Origin: Acanthaster planci
Lineage: Eukaryota > Echinodermata > Asteroidea > Valvatida > Acanthasteridae
Length of the DNA: 64,000 nt
NCBI RefSeq assembly: GCF_001949145.1
Contig: NW_019091421.1
Coordinates: 1,526,206 to 1,590,205, forward strand
Direction: 5' to 3'
Shown here piece after piece: positions 1-14,900 of the stretch. The translations under genes and the position numbers were made by a program. Within the stretch, counting starts at the first letter, position 1; every line of letters starts with the position of its first letter. The notes beneath the pieces were generated by a model. It worked only from the letters and a program-made list of their open reading frames with translations. It ran no database searches and was not told the DNA's origin.

Positions 1-1446
1 TTTGTGTGACTTTCCGTATTATCGTTATCAATCTTAACTCTACAAAGAAAGAAATGTACCCTTACAGCGTTGATGACTGTATTACGTGCATGTAGTACAA
101 GAACTTGATTCAATATATCCGTGCGTGGTTCAACACCTTTCCTCTTAAGTTATGTACCGAAGATCGTACGAACGGAGTGGATCGGTACGCTCACTTGCCA
201 GAGGTCAGTTTCTGAAATGTTCCCAACGAGAAATCTGGGGCTGTTTTTGCCTGTCGTTGTGTAAGGAGTCAATTGATCCTCAGCCGGGTTCCAGCCACCC
301 GAGGACGTCTGGATCTGTGACCGGCCAGAGCCAAGTTGCACGGTACCTCATCGATCCATCTTCCTCCTTCCAAAGATCCGAAAAAGCGCGGGTTTCTGCG
401 CTGCCGGATGCTGCTATTGCCTGAGCACTGGAGCACCATTCACCCTCGATTTCACGGAAGAAATTGAGCGCGTAATAGCACCCACAGGGCGCGAATTCAA
501 ACGCCACACGGGAATTATGGCGCGCTGCTGCTTTGTTCCGCTTCGCATGATAGAGATTGGCGTAAAACAGAGCTCAAATGCCGCGGGTATTTTGGGCGCG
601 AAATCAAGCTAAGATACAAAATCTCCAAACACTTAGGTGATTTAGCTTCACTCTTTGTGAGGTTGAACGAAATGGTAACGCCTATCGTGTATTTATCCTG
701 ACATGCACGCTACAGAAACCGAGTTACTGTTCTATCTAGCATGAACTGAGAAGATATCCCTCAGCCTCACTTAAATCTACTGTAATGGTCGCAGCATGCA
801 GTGTTGACGCAACTTGTAATAATTCCTGACTGGACGAAAATTCGATTTGTATACATACACTCTCAAAGCATGCTTCCGAGGAAATTTTTGGGTATACAGG
901 CATTTAAAAACCGCAGTATGAAAATCTGCCCAGGGCCCGACCGATCCGAGTAGGCCTATTTCACAGTGAGTGTAGTTTGTGCACGGAATGCAGGGCCTAA
1001 GAGTATTGCGTTGAATGCGGCTCTGCGCAAACAAACCCACTAATCATGCCTCATATTCGTCTTGCCCAGTGCTGAAGTGGACGCAGTAATGGCCAGGCCT
1101 GTGTTTTATCAGCTCAATGACCCGCACATTGTCATGTCCGGAGAAAGGACACAACAATCCACACCAGGGCTAGAATCGGTATTGTCGCCTGAATGAATTA
1201 TGCTGATCCTGGCCTGGCATTTTATTCTTCTCCCAAGTAATTGAATATGGTATGTTTACCGTTTCAATTATGAGTATACTGATGACAAAGGCGCATGGGA
1301 GATACCCGGCAGATAATAACGTTATCTTGCAGCTCAATTCCACGCTGAGATGGCAAGAGCTAACGTGGCTTGTCAATGAAGGTCGATGGTAACAGGATCC
1401 GAACTCAAAGGAAAGGGGGCGCTTTGCTATCTTGCAGAGACGCCAT
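1..1446. other. Unique DNA, no gene recognised
   Basis: No repeat or gene family is recognisable here. The longest frames reach about 90 codons and look random. The part from about 430 to 600 is richer in G+C and CpG than its surroundings, but I see no clear promoter motif set. The stretch ends at an assembly gap. Confidence 0.6.
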
Positions 1447-1638
1447 NNNNNNNNNNNNNNNNNNNNNNNNNNNNNNNNNNNNNNNNNNNNNNNNNNNNNN
1501 NNNNNNNNNNNNNNNNNNNNNNNNNNNNNNNNNNNNNNNNNNNNNNNNNNNNNNNNNNNNNNNNNNNNNNNNNNNNNNNNNNNNNNNNNNNNNNNNNNNN
1601 NNNNNNNNNNNNNNNNNNNNNNNNNNNNNNNNNNNNNN
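1447..1638. other. Assembly gap (run of N)
   Basis: There are 192 consecutive undetermined bases. Open frames that appear to cross this gap are artefacts, because N codons cannot stop translation. Confidence 0.99.
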
Positions 1639-4600
1639 TATCCTAACCGCTGGTGTTGTGATATGTAAAATATTCCAGGGGATGCGTTCCATCAGCTTAC
1701 ACCCAGCATCCCTGACCTGGGGATGGCTTTGCGGGCTGTGTCAAACAAGCGAGAAAGTGGGGACGAGGTTAAACCCGAGTCAACACGTAGAATCTAGTCA
1801 AATGCACCTACTTATACTAAACGTAAATTCACTTTATGTTTATTGTGGACAGTTTACGTTCACAATTTACTTTCTTTCTTCGTGAAAACGGTAAATGTGG
1901 ATTAAGTTCCATTTTGCCCATCGAGATCACCGTGATTTGGCTGATTTGAGTTAATATGGTAAAAAATGATTACACCACCTTGCAGGCAGCAGTTAACCTC
2001 GCTGATTTTGCTTCAAAACAGCAATTTGAATAAAAAACATGATTTGGGGCACTTATAAAACGAATTAATAGCTAAATGGAAAAAGGGCCGTCCATAAAGT
2101 ACGTACGCACGGGGGGGGTTGGTGCCGTTGCGTACACCATGCGTACAGAGGGGAAGAGGCGTTCGAGCCAGTGCGTAACGTGCTCAAACCGTATCAGTCG
2201 ACGACTACTGTCGCTACGAAAGCCCAGCAACAGAAGTAAACGGGGCGTAAAATCCATCGGCTGTAAGCCAGCCCTTATAATGACTGTTTAACACAGAATT
2301 TACCTTGAAAATTAATGTAATTAATGTAAGACTATCATCAAGGCTACAAGAAATAATCCACGCATTCATTGAAAGTGTAATGATGGATATGTGTGTTGCA
2401 ATGAAAGATAAACTCCACTGCTTCAGACTTACAACCTCGTGCTGACAAAAGCGCGATGTACACGTGCAGAGAAAGCGCGCTGGAAACGGATCTACTCCTC
2501 TTTTTTCTGACGTTAATGTTATGCGAACCACGCATTCACGCGCATGCGTGTTTCAATATCAGCTCGGCTTGCAGGGTTGAAATTATACCAAGACGGCACA
2601 TGACCGCTATAGGTAGGCACTCCCGTTCGTTTGGACATATCGATGCTCATTTCCTCTCGCCCTTTTCAATGCCGAGAGGGCTTCCTATCGTGCTTTGTTT
2701 GGTTGTGACCCCCAAGGCACGCTCAGCAAAGGTTGACATGTTCTATAATATTGATCTACTTTACTCCTGCGCTAGCGCATAGTAATGGATTTCTTTGGCA
2801 TGGTTTGGATGTGCTGACGTGTGAACGTCTAGACCACTTGTGTTTTGAATGTGTTTTTGAATCGCAATTCATGGATGGATCACAAACCATGCGAAACAAA
2901 CCAGTTCATTGACATATAGGCCTAGGCTTACTCGTCCTAAAGTCAGTCGCCTGCATGACAAGTTACATGGCTGTAATAACCGCTGTGATGCGTGACCAAA
3001 TTAATTGACAATACACTATTCAGCTGACTTTGCAACAGCTTAAACCAAAAGGACACTCACCCTGTCTGCTCTTTTCCAGTTAGATAATCCCACCTCATCG
3101 GTTGGTCTTGCAGTAGACAAAACAAGCACATTTGCATTCAAAAGAATACAAGATATATCACGTGTACGTTGTAATCGAAATCCCTCTCGGCGGATTGCTC
3201 TTTCGTGTCGTTCCATGAAGACGTGATCGGATTCAATAGTCGTTCATCTCCTCGTATTGTCAACACTCTTTGAAGCCTCTAACGTTATCTAGTAAGTATT
3301 TGAAATCGTGATGAACTTTAAAAGCCACAAGTGACAATAACTTCGGATTGTTTTGCGGGGGCTTCATATAATGAGCATAAATCTGACAAACGATTGAATA
3401 AATTGATTTGGACGACCATCTGAACGCTTTGAAAACATCAAGATAAATGCCATCGTGATAACATCTTTCAGCTTCCCTTCGGGAAGTGTCTGTGTGTTGG
3501 AGGATTTGAGATTTCAGTTTGCCCGCATGTGAGTAGTGTATGTGAGCCCCATGTAATGGCAAGCACGCCAGCTGGGCAGACTCACTTGAAAACCTCATTT
3601 CAGAGTTCTCCTGGCGATAAGTGAAGTCAATTCTTCACTGTATCCCAATCCACACAAACGGGTGAAATAAGACTGTTAAACAAGTAATTAAACATCTCTG
3701 TTTAACTGAGGCGAATACCAAGGGGTGTTGGCATCGACAGCCATTATTCGGTTATATCTTTGATATTGGACGTTACACCAGCATTAAGAATACGTATTTT
3801 TCTATTTAACTTAAACTCCCCGACATTTGAAAAGAGACGAGTTTGCTTATTGGAGCTTGTGAAAATGTGCATTTTGAAAATAAGGCTAATAATAAAAGTG
3901 AGAGTGAATTGACGTTGTTCTGTGCATACACTTTATATTATTTGTATTTCAAAGTGCGCTTCAACTTCTTAGCCTAGGATTTTCTTGGCCGATTTTGGAG
4001 AGTGTGTAAATGAATTTGTTATAGTAGCATTCGTTTTCAAGCGAAATAAAACGAACATTCAAATCCTTGTTTAAATTCAACAAATTCAAATTCTATTTTA
4101 AGGAGGGTGCATTCAGTCGTATGGAGTCAGCGTTCAATTTCCTGATATCACACTGGTTTAGTGTATTGGTATTCATTTTTGCGCAAAATTGAATGCTCCT
4201 CTGCAAACCTGCATTCATCTTAATTTGAACTCAAGCTATTTCGGAAAATGTGTAGACGACTTCGCCTGAAGTGTTAAACGGAAGTTACATTCTTAGAAGT
4301 GTTTACTTGATTGGTTAATGCTTGATTATTCATGATGGCAATAAAACATTCATAATGTCATTGGAAACTACTGACTACCATAGGAAACCTATAAACACCG
4401 GCGCTGAGGGAACCTTCTTCTTGTGCTGCGTTTCAATCACAGAAACCTTATTTTTTTACAGTTTGATAAAAACACACTGTAACATTTATGAGTAACATGA
4501 CATTTATTATCAAAGTGATGTCATGATTTGTGTAACCTTGTATATTGTAATCAAATTGAACGTATATTTTGCGATTTTAAATTATAGCAAATGACAATGA

Positions 4601-7600
4601 ATACTCACTTCTGAAGGGTCACGGTAACAGACCAGATTTTCAGCGAATATGAATGCACATTTATCGTAATTGGCAAGGAATACTTCAATCCGAAATCCCT
4701 GTTACGTATTTTTTAGTCTCTTTAATAAAACGCAATGCACATTCTTCTTTTTGAAGGATGCTCTTCTATTTGAAGGATGCAAAAAGTCGAATGCCTGTTT
4801 GAAGTCGTTTTCAAAATCTACGCTAAATGGAATTTTATGTTTAAAATTAGATCGCGTATTTTCCGAAAGTGACCGGGAAAACCTATTTAAAAATATCCAA
4901 ATCGTTGCGCGGGCGATATGCAGTGGTCGCAAAATTAAACTTTATTCATAATATATGTAAATTGTGGGTGTAACTGCAAAGATGATTGATGGTATTGTGA
5001 GACAGTAATGATCCGAGTGAGACACATTTCCCTACGACAAGCAAAATCTGAAAGTAATTCCAACCACCATTTAGTTTACAAATTAGAGATATTTCAGAAT
5101 AAAATGATTGATAAATATTAACAGCATTGTAATTGATAACACCTCATTGTAATACATTACCATGTTCATCCGATTGGTTTCCCTTTTCCAAAACGGCTGT
5201 ATTTATTTGTAACGGCCAACAGGGCCGTATGTAACATTTAAGATTCTTTATTTTTTCGCTGTACAATATTGTTTGTAAAGAATTGTGAATAATAGCAAGG
5301 CATGGCTTGCAGAGGACAAAGGGCGCATAGCCAATAAATTAAACGCAGTTTCCTGAAATATAACAAAGAAAGGACGATTTGTGCCATTGCTCTTTAGATC
5401 CGTTGATTAACAAATGTTCCCCTCTTAAATATTTTTTCTTTGATGGAGGATTGAAAAGGGTCATACTAAAAGTCACACTTTACACTCTCCCATATTTTGG
5501 GTGGCATAATTAACGCAAAGAAAGGTTTCGACTGAACTTTTTTTTACGTTACTCTCACTATGTATCCCTCCCTCTGCAAGCATTGCCTCGCCACCTGCAC
5601 ACAGAGATTATTTTTGTCACGAGTGAGGTGAATGTAAAACATGTACATGTATACTGAATAATCACCAGAACATGTGTTTGCATATTATAATGAACTATGT
5701 ACTCATTCCCTGATGCCAAAGCACTGTGGTGATTGCTTGGTTGGCCATGTCCTTGCTGTTGTTGATGTGGTAACCCGAGGAATGCATTTCAGGGTTGAAT
5801 TGGCCACTCCAGTAATGTATTTCAGAGCCGAAGTTTACAATGCTGTCTTCAGCAGTCATGTTAAAAAAATAATTGACAACAGCTGGTGGTAACTCCTGTC
5901 CATAGGTTCATGCATTATTTCTGGCCATAGCCGATATTCGTCTGTCTAGCTCAGCCGCGTGTACATCCAAAGGAACAATGCGGGATACAATGAATATTAC
6001 ATTTACAAAATTGATGACTGTGCTTATACGGTAGTTCAGCCTTTTTATGTTTCTCGATAATTGGCACGCATGGAAAACATGCACAAAAGGGATTATTTTC
6101 AACAGGGCAAGGATATTATCAACTTTTGAAAAATGTTTACATCGGTTTGTAACATCTGGCAAAATTGGTGTATATATTTGTATAAGAAAAAAGAAGAAAA
6201 AAAGTAGGACATCCGCAGATATTTGCTGATCATAAATGTGTAATTTATTGCTGTATATATTGAATAAAATACAAAACATGCCTTTAAACGCACGTCTTGA
6301 GATTCCATGTCTGGAGAGAAATTTTACGTTTTTCTTCGACTCTGGTCGTTTGGCGAAAACAGAAAGAAGAAAATCTTTTAATGCCAATCGTTTTAACATG
6401 GTTTTTTAATACCAGAGTGTATCACATTGGAGTGTCGTTTTGTTTTCATGTGTTAAATTCTAATTATCTGTATTTTAACACACTACAGTGGGCACCACTG
6501 GGCCCATTAGCCAAATCAAAAAATGAACTAATCACTTCCATTTCAAAATATTAATTTAATTACTCTAATTGGCTATACATTTAATCCCATCTAGGCAATT
6601 ACGTGCATGGAAATTGCAAGTATAGGCTTATACGTCCCTTCGTTTACTGTCGCTGCCTATAATTGGTTGCATGTTTATACCAAGAAATACTTTATGAAGA
6701 TTTCAATGAAACTGTTCTGTCCCTGTGAAATGTAAAATTTATGAGTTGAACCTTTAACTGACGAGAACAGCATATGCGATTTTATTGCAAGCTGCTTGCG
6801 AAAATAACGAAGACGAATATGTCATAATTAATCACTGGAAGTACAAAATGATTACGAAGCATGTAAATATACTGCAACACATGATAAATTCACTGTATTA
6901 TCCCACTCTGTTAAACAAAACAGAGTAGTTAGGTATAGCTAAAATTAAAAAAGGGAGTCTGCTGCTTCTGATTACTTGCCAAGGTCAAAAGACTCAATAT
7001 TTGTTGCAACTCTTGTATGCTGAATGTAAATTTGCGAGCTAGAACTCTTTTCAAAGAATCTTTTCTGGCCTTCGCATATCCCCCCCACAAAAAAAGCATT
7101 AAAGGTCCATTTGTACTCTGTTAGTTCTGGTACAGCTAGGTCTCGTTGGCCCTCGGCAACGACACAATGCATGTCCACACAAATACTCATGGGAAGAAAC
7201 CGTTAATGACTGTACACGGGAAACAGGCGCCATTTGGGCGTCGCGCGGCCGTGTTATGGTTGATGTAACCTCGCGTGTTCAATTACCATCGGGCGGGATT
7301 GTTAACAAGAGGGTAATTACTTGAATTTGTCTATTTGCAATTTCATAATGAAACAAAAATTAATAAAGTTATCCATTATGGTTGTGTATAAGGGGCAGCA
7401 TGCTCGAGACAAAACGCCAATGCGATCACCTATCTTTGTTACTCATTATAACGACGATAAAAGGAAGGCGGTGACCTTGACCGATACCGAAACCAGACTG
7501 AAGCAAGGGAATGATCTGATAATTCATGTCAGGAGGCTTTAGACGAATTGCCAGGACTGGAAGTAACACAAGCACCTGTGGAAGCCACCAGCTGTAGGGG

Positions 7601-8930
7601 GTTTGACGCGAAGCCTGATGCACGTGTCCATTCCCAGACGGCGCATAATCGGAACGCGAAGGAATTCGGGTATGCCCGATAGTCTTTGACTGTAGCCAGC
7701 CTATCCAGATCTTGGGTGGAGGTAAAATGTATTTTGTTTTCAAAAGAGGCTTATCTCCATCCTGGGGAGAATCCTCAACCCCCCCCAAAGGTGGTAGTAC
7801 CGTATCTAAAATGCTGGGGGAAAATTGGCAACATGTCAGCGGGGGCGCATTTGGGATGCCCGTGTATGTAACGTGTATAATGTCCATAGGGACTACTGGC
7901 TGTAACAGCTGCACCGACACTTAGCTACTACCAGCAGCGACCAAGAGCCGGAGATGAAACATTACGAAACGATTCCCCGTTTTCAATTTAGCTCTCTTGT
8001 TTGTAATTTCACGGACGGTTAAGTTCCCGAGGTTTTTCTCTGTATTTTCGTGATGGCATGTTTTTCATTAAAAATTAGCCGCTTATAGTTATTGACAAGG
8101 AGCAGACGGGAGATGAGCAAATTACTGAAGCTCGAACCCTACGTTTGAAGATGTATATAGTGCTGGTCATCGAGTTATGCATTTCATTATATGGGAGAAT
8201 AAACGGCTGTGGAGGAAACTATGGGAGGGAGGTTGCGCACGAGTGGAGCAGAAGTAAAGCCGCTGAAGTGGATACTAGAAAATCAAATCTGACATCTAAA
8301 ACATTTGGCAGCATTAATCATCGAAAAATTACGAAAATGAGGTATACAAAAGAACACTTTAACCAGATGAAATAACCTACAGAATTTAAAGCACGACTGG
8401 TCGGTTAGGATTCGCTGTACATATATACATAGTATGTTGGGTGCATTTTTATTATGCAAACGAAGTATTAAAAGGATTAAGGACATCAAACCATTAAGCA
8501 GACCGTATGTAGTTTCCTTTAATTTACAATTTCATGGCTGATTGCCTGCACCAATTTCTGGTCTTTTCTATACCGTGCGTATCCATTGTTGCATAAAGTC
8601 AATTAAAGCTCAACTTTTATCAGATTTCAAAAAGCCATGCCTCTGTTTTAGTGGTGTTTTCCTTTTGATTTTTAAATATAAACCTTGCGTTCTCCTAAAG
8701 TACACGCATTTGTTTGTTCATTTGTTTTCGATTTAACTTAATATGGTTGAATAAAAATAAATTTGGAGTTGGAATGGACTTCTATTATTTGAGAGGCAAC
8801 GAGACAACCACCAGGAATACATTTGAATAAACAGGGAAAAAAGGCCAAATGAGGGTAACAAACTTCTGGTTTTTAAGTCAAACTTGAATCTTCAAAACTT
8901 ACACTGTGTTGCTTTCGGTAAATCAAGGAT
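1639..8930. other. Long AT-rich stretch without recognised genes
   Basis: This stretch is AT-rich and mostly unique. Two minus-strand frames of 163 and 164 codons (5908-6399 and 7426-7920) are the longest, but neither shows a family signature; the first contains a run of phenylalanines encoded by an A/T tract. A possible transposon end lies near 2086 and is listed separately. An imperfect hairpin of about 25-bp arms around TTTGATAA lies at about 4459-4527. Short exons cannot be excluded. Confidence 0.5.
2086..2112 (+). repeat. Possible DNA-transposon terminus
   Basis: The sequence GGGCCGTCCATAAAGTACGT followed by CGC resembles terminal inverted repeats I associate with DNA transposons of many invertebrate genomes. 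It is followed by a G-run and a GCGTAC-rich stretch to about 2150. I could not find a matching inverted end within the next few hundred bases, so it could be a solo end, a decayed element or coincidence. The family assignment is from memory and uncertain. Confidence 0.3.
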
Positions 8931-8974
8931 TTCCTACAGTGATTCGCATGTGTGAGTGCGAATCACTGTAGGAA
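8931..8974. repeat. Perfect 18-bp stem hairpin
   Basis: The 18-base arm TTCCTACAGTGATTCGCA is followed by an 8-base loop (8949-8956) and its exact reverse complement. It is the most perfect short inverted repeat I saw in the window. It could be the core of a tiny MITE, a cruciform-forming site or a small hairpin transcript. Nothing around it identifies a gene. Confidence 0.9.
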
Positions 8975-11900
8975 GTCTCCTTTACTTTGTGCACAATGCC
9001 CAACTTGGGAGAGGTTCGTGGTTTCATGGTCAAAGCAATTTGGGGAGCATACTGAAACATAAAACACACCCACTGAGTAACCGATCATTAGTCCATTTTT
9101 GATATCAATCGATAGCGGTAAAACTACGTTTATTTTCAGCAGTTTATCAGTGAATCAACACAAAGGCCAGTGTCAAACTTTAGCATTCGAAATTCTTGAA
9201 GGAGATATGCGAGGGACCAACTTTAACTATTCTTTGCTAGCCTGGGACCCAATGCCCCTTCCCTCTTGACTTTCCTTTTCAGTCTGGAAGTCTCAGGTGT
9301 TTTTTTTTTTTTACATTAGACAGGTGTCACAAAGTATGATTGGAGACCATCGTCAAACGTGTCTGAAACCGGCTTCCAGAGTTGGTCAGGTCTATTGTCT
9401 GCTCGTCTCTGCGTATTTCAAATGGATTGAAGTCCTAGACCTACAGCTCTTTAGACAACAGATTCGGATGCAGCCTTATGCTCGAGCCTGGGCGGGAGAG
9501 GCAACTGGTAGAGCCACGTACCCCTGCTTGTAGTTTAATCGGTCTCAACTTTAGTAAGGATGGAACCAGTCCATTCAAGTAACCTGAGCGTGCACGAGAT
9601 CCTAAAATCTTGCTAGTGCTGCCCGTAGGCTTCCTAGAAGAAACAATTAACCCCCGGAAGATCCAGGCAACGTCTCAAGTGACCAGGTCACGTGGTAACG
9701 TCTAGGCAATGGTGATGGAAACTCTGTTTGATTGGGAAAAGGTATAAAACGATTAAGTCAAACAAAGATATTAAATGCACACTTTAGGTATCTTAAGTGG
9801 CGGTCGCATTGCCTCAAGGATTACCATCAATTAACCGCAAAGAGTCCCTTGATAGGAGCCAGACTTAATCAGAGCCAATTCAACGAGATGGACCTCCTAG
9901 GTGTGAAAGAAGATGGTCGCCCGCTCGGCAGAAGGTGTTTGACGCCGACGATGGAGCGGATATCAGAATGTCGGGGACGGCTGCACGGAGTCAAGCAAGG
10001 CGTCTAATTTAGCACCCTTTATATTAGGGAGAAAAGATTGCTTCTTTCTTTTCTAAGCTCAATTCCCAAAGGGGGAATAAACGCAGCGCACAAAAAAGAA
10101 GTTGACGCCGCACAGAAATAAAATCTGACAGATGCCATCTTTCTGAGTGTCACGGTCCGCGGAATTGGGACCTCGGAAGGACCATCCTCAATCCACCGTT
10201 ATTTCAAAGTGCATGATAACGGCACAAACTCCCTAGCACTTGTCTGAATTTGATCGATGTACCACTCAGGAAAGTGAAAGATAAAAAAGAAAAAAATTCA
10301 AACAAAACTAAACAAAAACAAAGGGAAATCGCTGCCGTCACTAAAGCCTGGAAATTCTGATTGGGTGTGTTCTGCTTTCCTGTGGACCATTTAAGTCTTC
10401 AGTTTGAAAATTGACCCAAAGATGGAAAGAACACAGGAAAGACTCGTGAGGGTTATGCCTTTGACCTGCAAGACCGCAGAAGACTTATTGTTGTAAACAT
10501 TTTTCCCAAAAACTGCAGGGGAGGAGAACACTCTGGCGTTATCAACCAGTGCTTTGTATTAAAAGGATTTCCACGGATGTCACCGGGTAATTTTTCTGCT
10601 AGAGCTAGATAACTCCTGCTCAACCAGAATAGCTTTGATTAAACAAGCAACTGTAGTCTGTTATAGACAAAAGAAGTTGGCTAAATGCAGCCTTATAAAC
10701 AGTTGTGGTATCTTCACACCAGTTGCTGCAACTTTGTACTTCTTTTCAGTTGGATAAAAGCATTGAAAAACGCACTTTTTAAAACTTTTAAAATTATCCA
10801 TGGTTTCCTGGACAACCTGTTGTCATGATGTCATCTAGGGAAGAAATGGTTTTAGTGCACAGGTTTTTCTGTTCATATTGTGAATTTGAATTTACTAACT
10901 GAAAAAAATTCGGAGAAAGGGATTGATGCTTGCTGATAGGTATTCACATAAACAAGCTATCAGTAAGGAAGAGACACTGAGTCCAGCCAAATCTACCAAA
11001 CTGAAAGACTGTTTGTGTACAAACCAGAGTAACACTGAGGCTTCTTCCTGAGATGACATCACAGTTTTGCTCGTGAATACGGGGAAAAGCAGTAACTTCC
11101 TCGAGAGAAACTTAGCAGATGTTTTTCTCGAAAACCAGTTTTTCTTCAAAATCTGTACGTGAAAACGGTGACGAAATAGTTCCAGCGTAGAACGGTGTCC
11201 ATTCTGTCGTCCATGTCAGTCTTCACAGCGTGCTTTATCTGTTCAATCTTCGTATAATTGTATTTATTTTTAGTTTTGTCATGCACCATGCTTTTCGAGG
11301 ACACACGACGATTACCCATTCCTATTTATCCAGCTGGTACTGTGACCACTGGATGCTGTCATCTTGACACGCATACCGTGTAAAAGTCTCCAGTTTAAAA
11401 TCCACTTCTCGTCTCATGAAAATCCATATTATCGATCTTTCCTCGTAGTCAGCCCATGACGCTAAAAATAACAGCGTTTACAATGTCAGTATCCATTGCC
11501 GAGATTACATTTGACAAAGGGGCCAAAAAGATCACATGAAGAATGAAATACTTTGCGAGATGTCTACCAATTTTTTTAATGTCGACGAGTTTCCTCTTGC
11601 CTTGGAAACCTTTTTCATCGCAGGGCCATTCGGTATTTCGGTCCTTCCTTGTTACTTTATGAAATTACGGATTCTAGTTCGCTCAGCGCCCGACTCCAAA
11701 TCTCGGGCAATTTTCACATCGCCTGTATTTCCTTGAGAAAAAACCTTGAATTTCAGCACCGAGGCTGCTTGACGCTCCAGGCATCTTTGGTTTTGGTCCG
11801 ATTCGCGAACCACCTTTTTCTTGAGAAAAAAATGGAAACCTCAATCACAATTTGGTTAATTTGCGTATTTCCTTTGAGCGGAAAGCCTTTCCCAATATTA

Positions 11901-14900
11901 GCAGTACATGTTAGGTTTGTCCTGGGCACTACACTTACAAAAACAAATCTTCTGGACAAGGCCGTAGGCTTGTAGATGGAATTTCTCCTGAAAGATGCTA
12001 ATTAACCCCCCCCCAAAAAAAATTCTGTTTCGGAAACCCAAAGACTGGCCACACTAACACGACTTGGAGACTTTTCCAGACTTGTTTTGTGATGGTTGGA
12101 TCGAATTTCTAAGGAATCATCGCCTGCTCATCAAAGTGACACATGAGAAAACTGTTTCGACAAATTGTACTTAAGATTATCGAGTATTTCCCTCAGTTAG
12201 CCTAGAAGACACGTCACGGCGTCTATCCATGGTTCTGCCAGCGATTTCGGGCAGTGTATGTCGCCACCGAATGTCATTTGATATCTCTGGTTTTTCATTC
12301 CGGGTCCTGATGAGTGATAATAAAAGGGTTTCGTATAGGAACATTTTACATGTAAAAAAATATCATTATTGGACAGGTTCGCCTAAAAATAAACACGTTG
12401 GCGTTTCCTTTCTTCAGTCAAAATCCAAATTTCAAATTTTAGAAACGTCCCTAGGCGGCGCCCATGACATATTAAATACAAAGTTGTATGTAGAAAGAGT
12501 CGCGGCAACTTCAGACTTAGGAATCAAAAATAATCGCTGTTCGTTATGAGTATGTGGCAGTACAGCATGCAGCTATTGTGTGCTAATTGACTATGCGCAC
12601 TCTGGCGCATAAGCCGTGCACCATCTTGGTTCCAACGCTGAGACACTCGTGTCGCAACTCTCTCTATAAACAACTCCGATTAAATGCAGAGCTTCCCCTG
12701 AACCACCCCAATTAATTAAAAGAAGCATGCATTTGGGAAAGAAGACGAAAACCTCTGAATTGTTGTATCGTGACCTTTTCATACTTTCTGATCGATTCCG
12801 CTGAGTTCCCCACCCCCCAAAAACGAGGCCCTACTTGGTGCCCCCTTCAAGTTGTACGCCATTTAATCTGCTCACAAGCAAAACGCTCACATCTGCTTAG
12901 CATAAATGCCCACCGCTTAGCCGATTTTGTGAGCTGTTGCAGCCGACCCTCGTGTGGATATCTCGTCCATCTATCCAATTGCAACGGACTTACCGCGGAC
13001 AAGCTGGTCTACCAGGCAACACAGTTATAAGACATGAAAAAAGTAAAAGAAAGTAATCCCTCATGATGACACCCTGCGGGAGGACGAGCAGCCCGATTAG
13101 GTTTAAAAATAAACCAGTTCCTAATCACAGAACTGGCGCAGGTGAACAGTTCACAGCATCGGGGGACGATGTTTCGAGCTCATTGTGGGCAGAGGAATTG
13201 AGTGATATGAGTCGTTCTGCATGCAGCTGCAACCACAGTGTCGGACATCAATCTTTTTCAAACATAATTCTAGACAAAAATCTTTACGCCTTGCACGTCA
13301 TCATTCGCTGTTATTAAAGAGACATAACGAGCTCATACGAGGTTCAAACCGTAATTATTTCGAGGCACTAACGTACTTCTTCCAATATAGATACACTTTA
13401 TCATTATTCTTTATGAGGAATGAATTTCACATAGGCCTAGCTCAAAGGGTTCATAATATGAAAGCATGCATTATCTTCTGTACAAATTTGTTCTCGTAAA
13501 TGCGACAAAACTACCAGACATTGGTTGCTCTTGTTGAAAGTGAACTTTTAAACATTTCTAATTCAGTGCAGTTACAGAAAGACGTTGCTCATTTGGGGGT
13601 TTGCTTTTCCTTTTTTCATCAAGAAATTGCATTATAATAATACTCGTGCAAAAACTTTGCTTGCCGGACAACAAACCACAAAAGTAAGCAATGTTAACGA
13701 CAGCAAAATATTCAAAATTGGCGTACATTTTGGTGTGGAAATAGCTAGAGAACAGGGTTTCTGCCCTGAATGAGACAGTGTTCATAAATAAGCAAAGTTA
13801 CATCAGCATACAAATCTACAACGCATGAAACTGCCTGTCAGGGCAACACAATTGAAAAATAGGTTTAATAGAACACAAAGAAGCATCCATAAGACCTAGA
13901 TTAAAAATAAAGGCCCCCTTGAAAATTGTAGTTTCCCTACTGGAACTAAACGTTAAAAAGGGCTGTTTTTTTACCTTTTCATAGCCGTGAGTAAATTCCA
14001 CTCCATGGTCTCAGCTGGAGAAAATAAACGAAGGGTGGGTTCTGTCTTGGCTCTGTGAGGGTTAAACGGTTCACAAGAATCCAAGCTCGCTCTTCGTTTT
14101 GTTTGCAACCTGACTGCATCAAGTTGTGCCATTCGCCTCATTAACATATTTCGTCGGTGACATTTTTTCGTCTATTGCTCTTTACAAAATAGAAAGTTTT
14201 GAATTCACGAAATGAAATTCAGCAGAATTCACGAAATAAAATTCGCCAGCTGCTAAATTCATCAAATGTTTCTAATCCTCAACTACCGAGTGATCCTTCG
14301 AAGAATTACCTTCTCTGTGGTTTGAAGTTCAACCTGGAACCACATTTCACACCAAACCTGAATTTTGATTGTTCAGCTTACCGTCTCCTTCAGTTTTACC
14401 CTGTTTGGCCGGACTTGATGATTGATCTCGGCTGGATTTCTGCCCACTTTCGATTCCTATGCATCATATGTCCAGGCGTTAGCCACTTTTCTAAATTTCG
14501 AAACTCTCTTCTAACTCTTGTTCTGTTTAGTGTTTACAACTTTTGTTTTTACCACTAAATCATATTGAGCGCTTAGAAATGACAGTGATGTATTGCCATC
14601 TGTAAGAGCTTTCAAAAAAGTGTAAAAGACTTAAAAGTTTATTTTATCCAAAAAGCAAACACCTTGAAAGGTAGGTTGAAACCTTGAAGCTTCGATCAGT
14701 CGACAGCACTAATAGTACTGATGTGATAACACTTGATTAAACAGCGAAGCAACGTGTTTGGTTGGGCTAGCGTGACGGATAGTCCACTTCGATCATGTAG
14801 GGGTTCTTGAGGTTAGGGTTAGGATCTTCCTGATATATTTAAGTAAGACTTTCATCAATATCACGTAGGGTTTTACGATCTCAGCGCCACGGTATAGTAA

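Noticed and set aside
1370-1885. Frames of up to 171 codons crossing the N gap
   Set aside because: Most of their length is undetermined bases.
5908-6399. 163-codon minus-strand frame
   Set aside because: AT-rich with a phenylalanine run and no domain; frames this long occur by chance in AT-rich DNA of this size.
7426-7920. 164-codon minus-strand frame
   Set aside because: No recognisable motif, no signal of exon boundaries and random-looking composition.
14805-14825. TTAGGG-like telomere motif
   Set aside because: Only two units; not an array.
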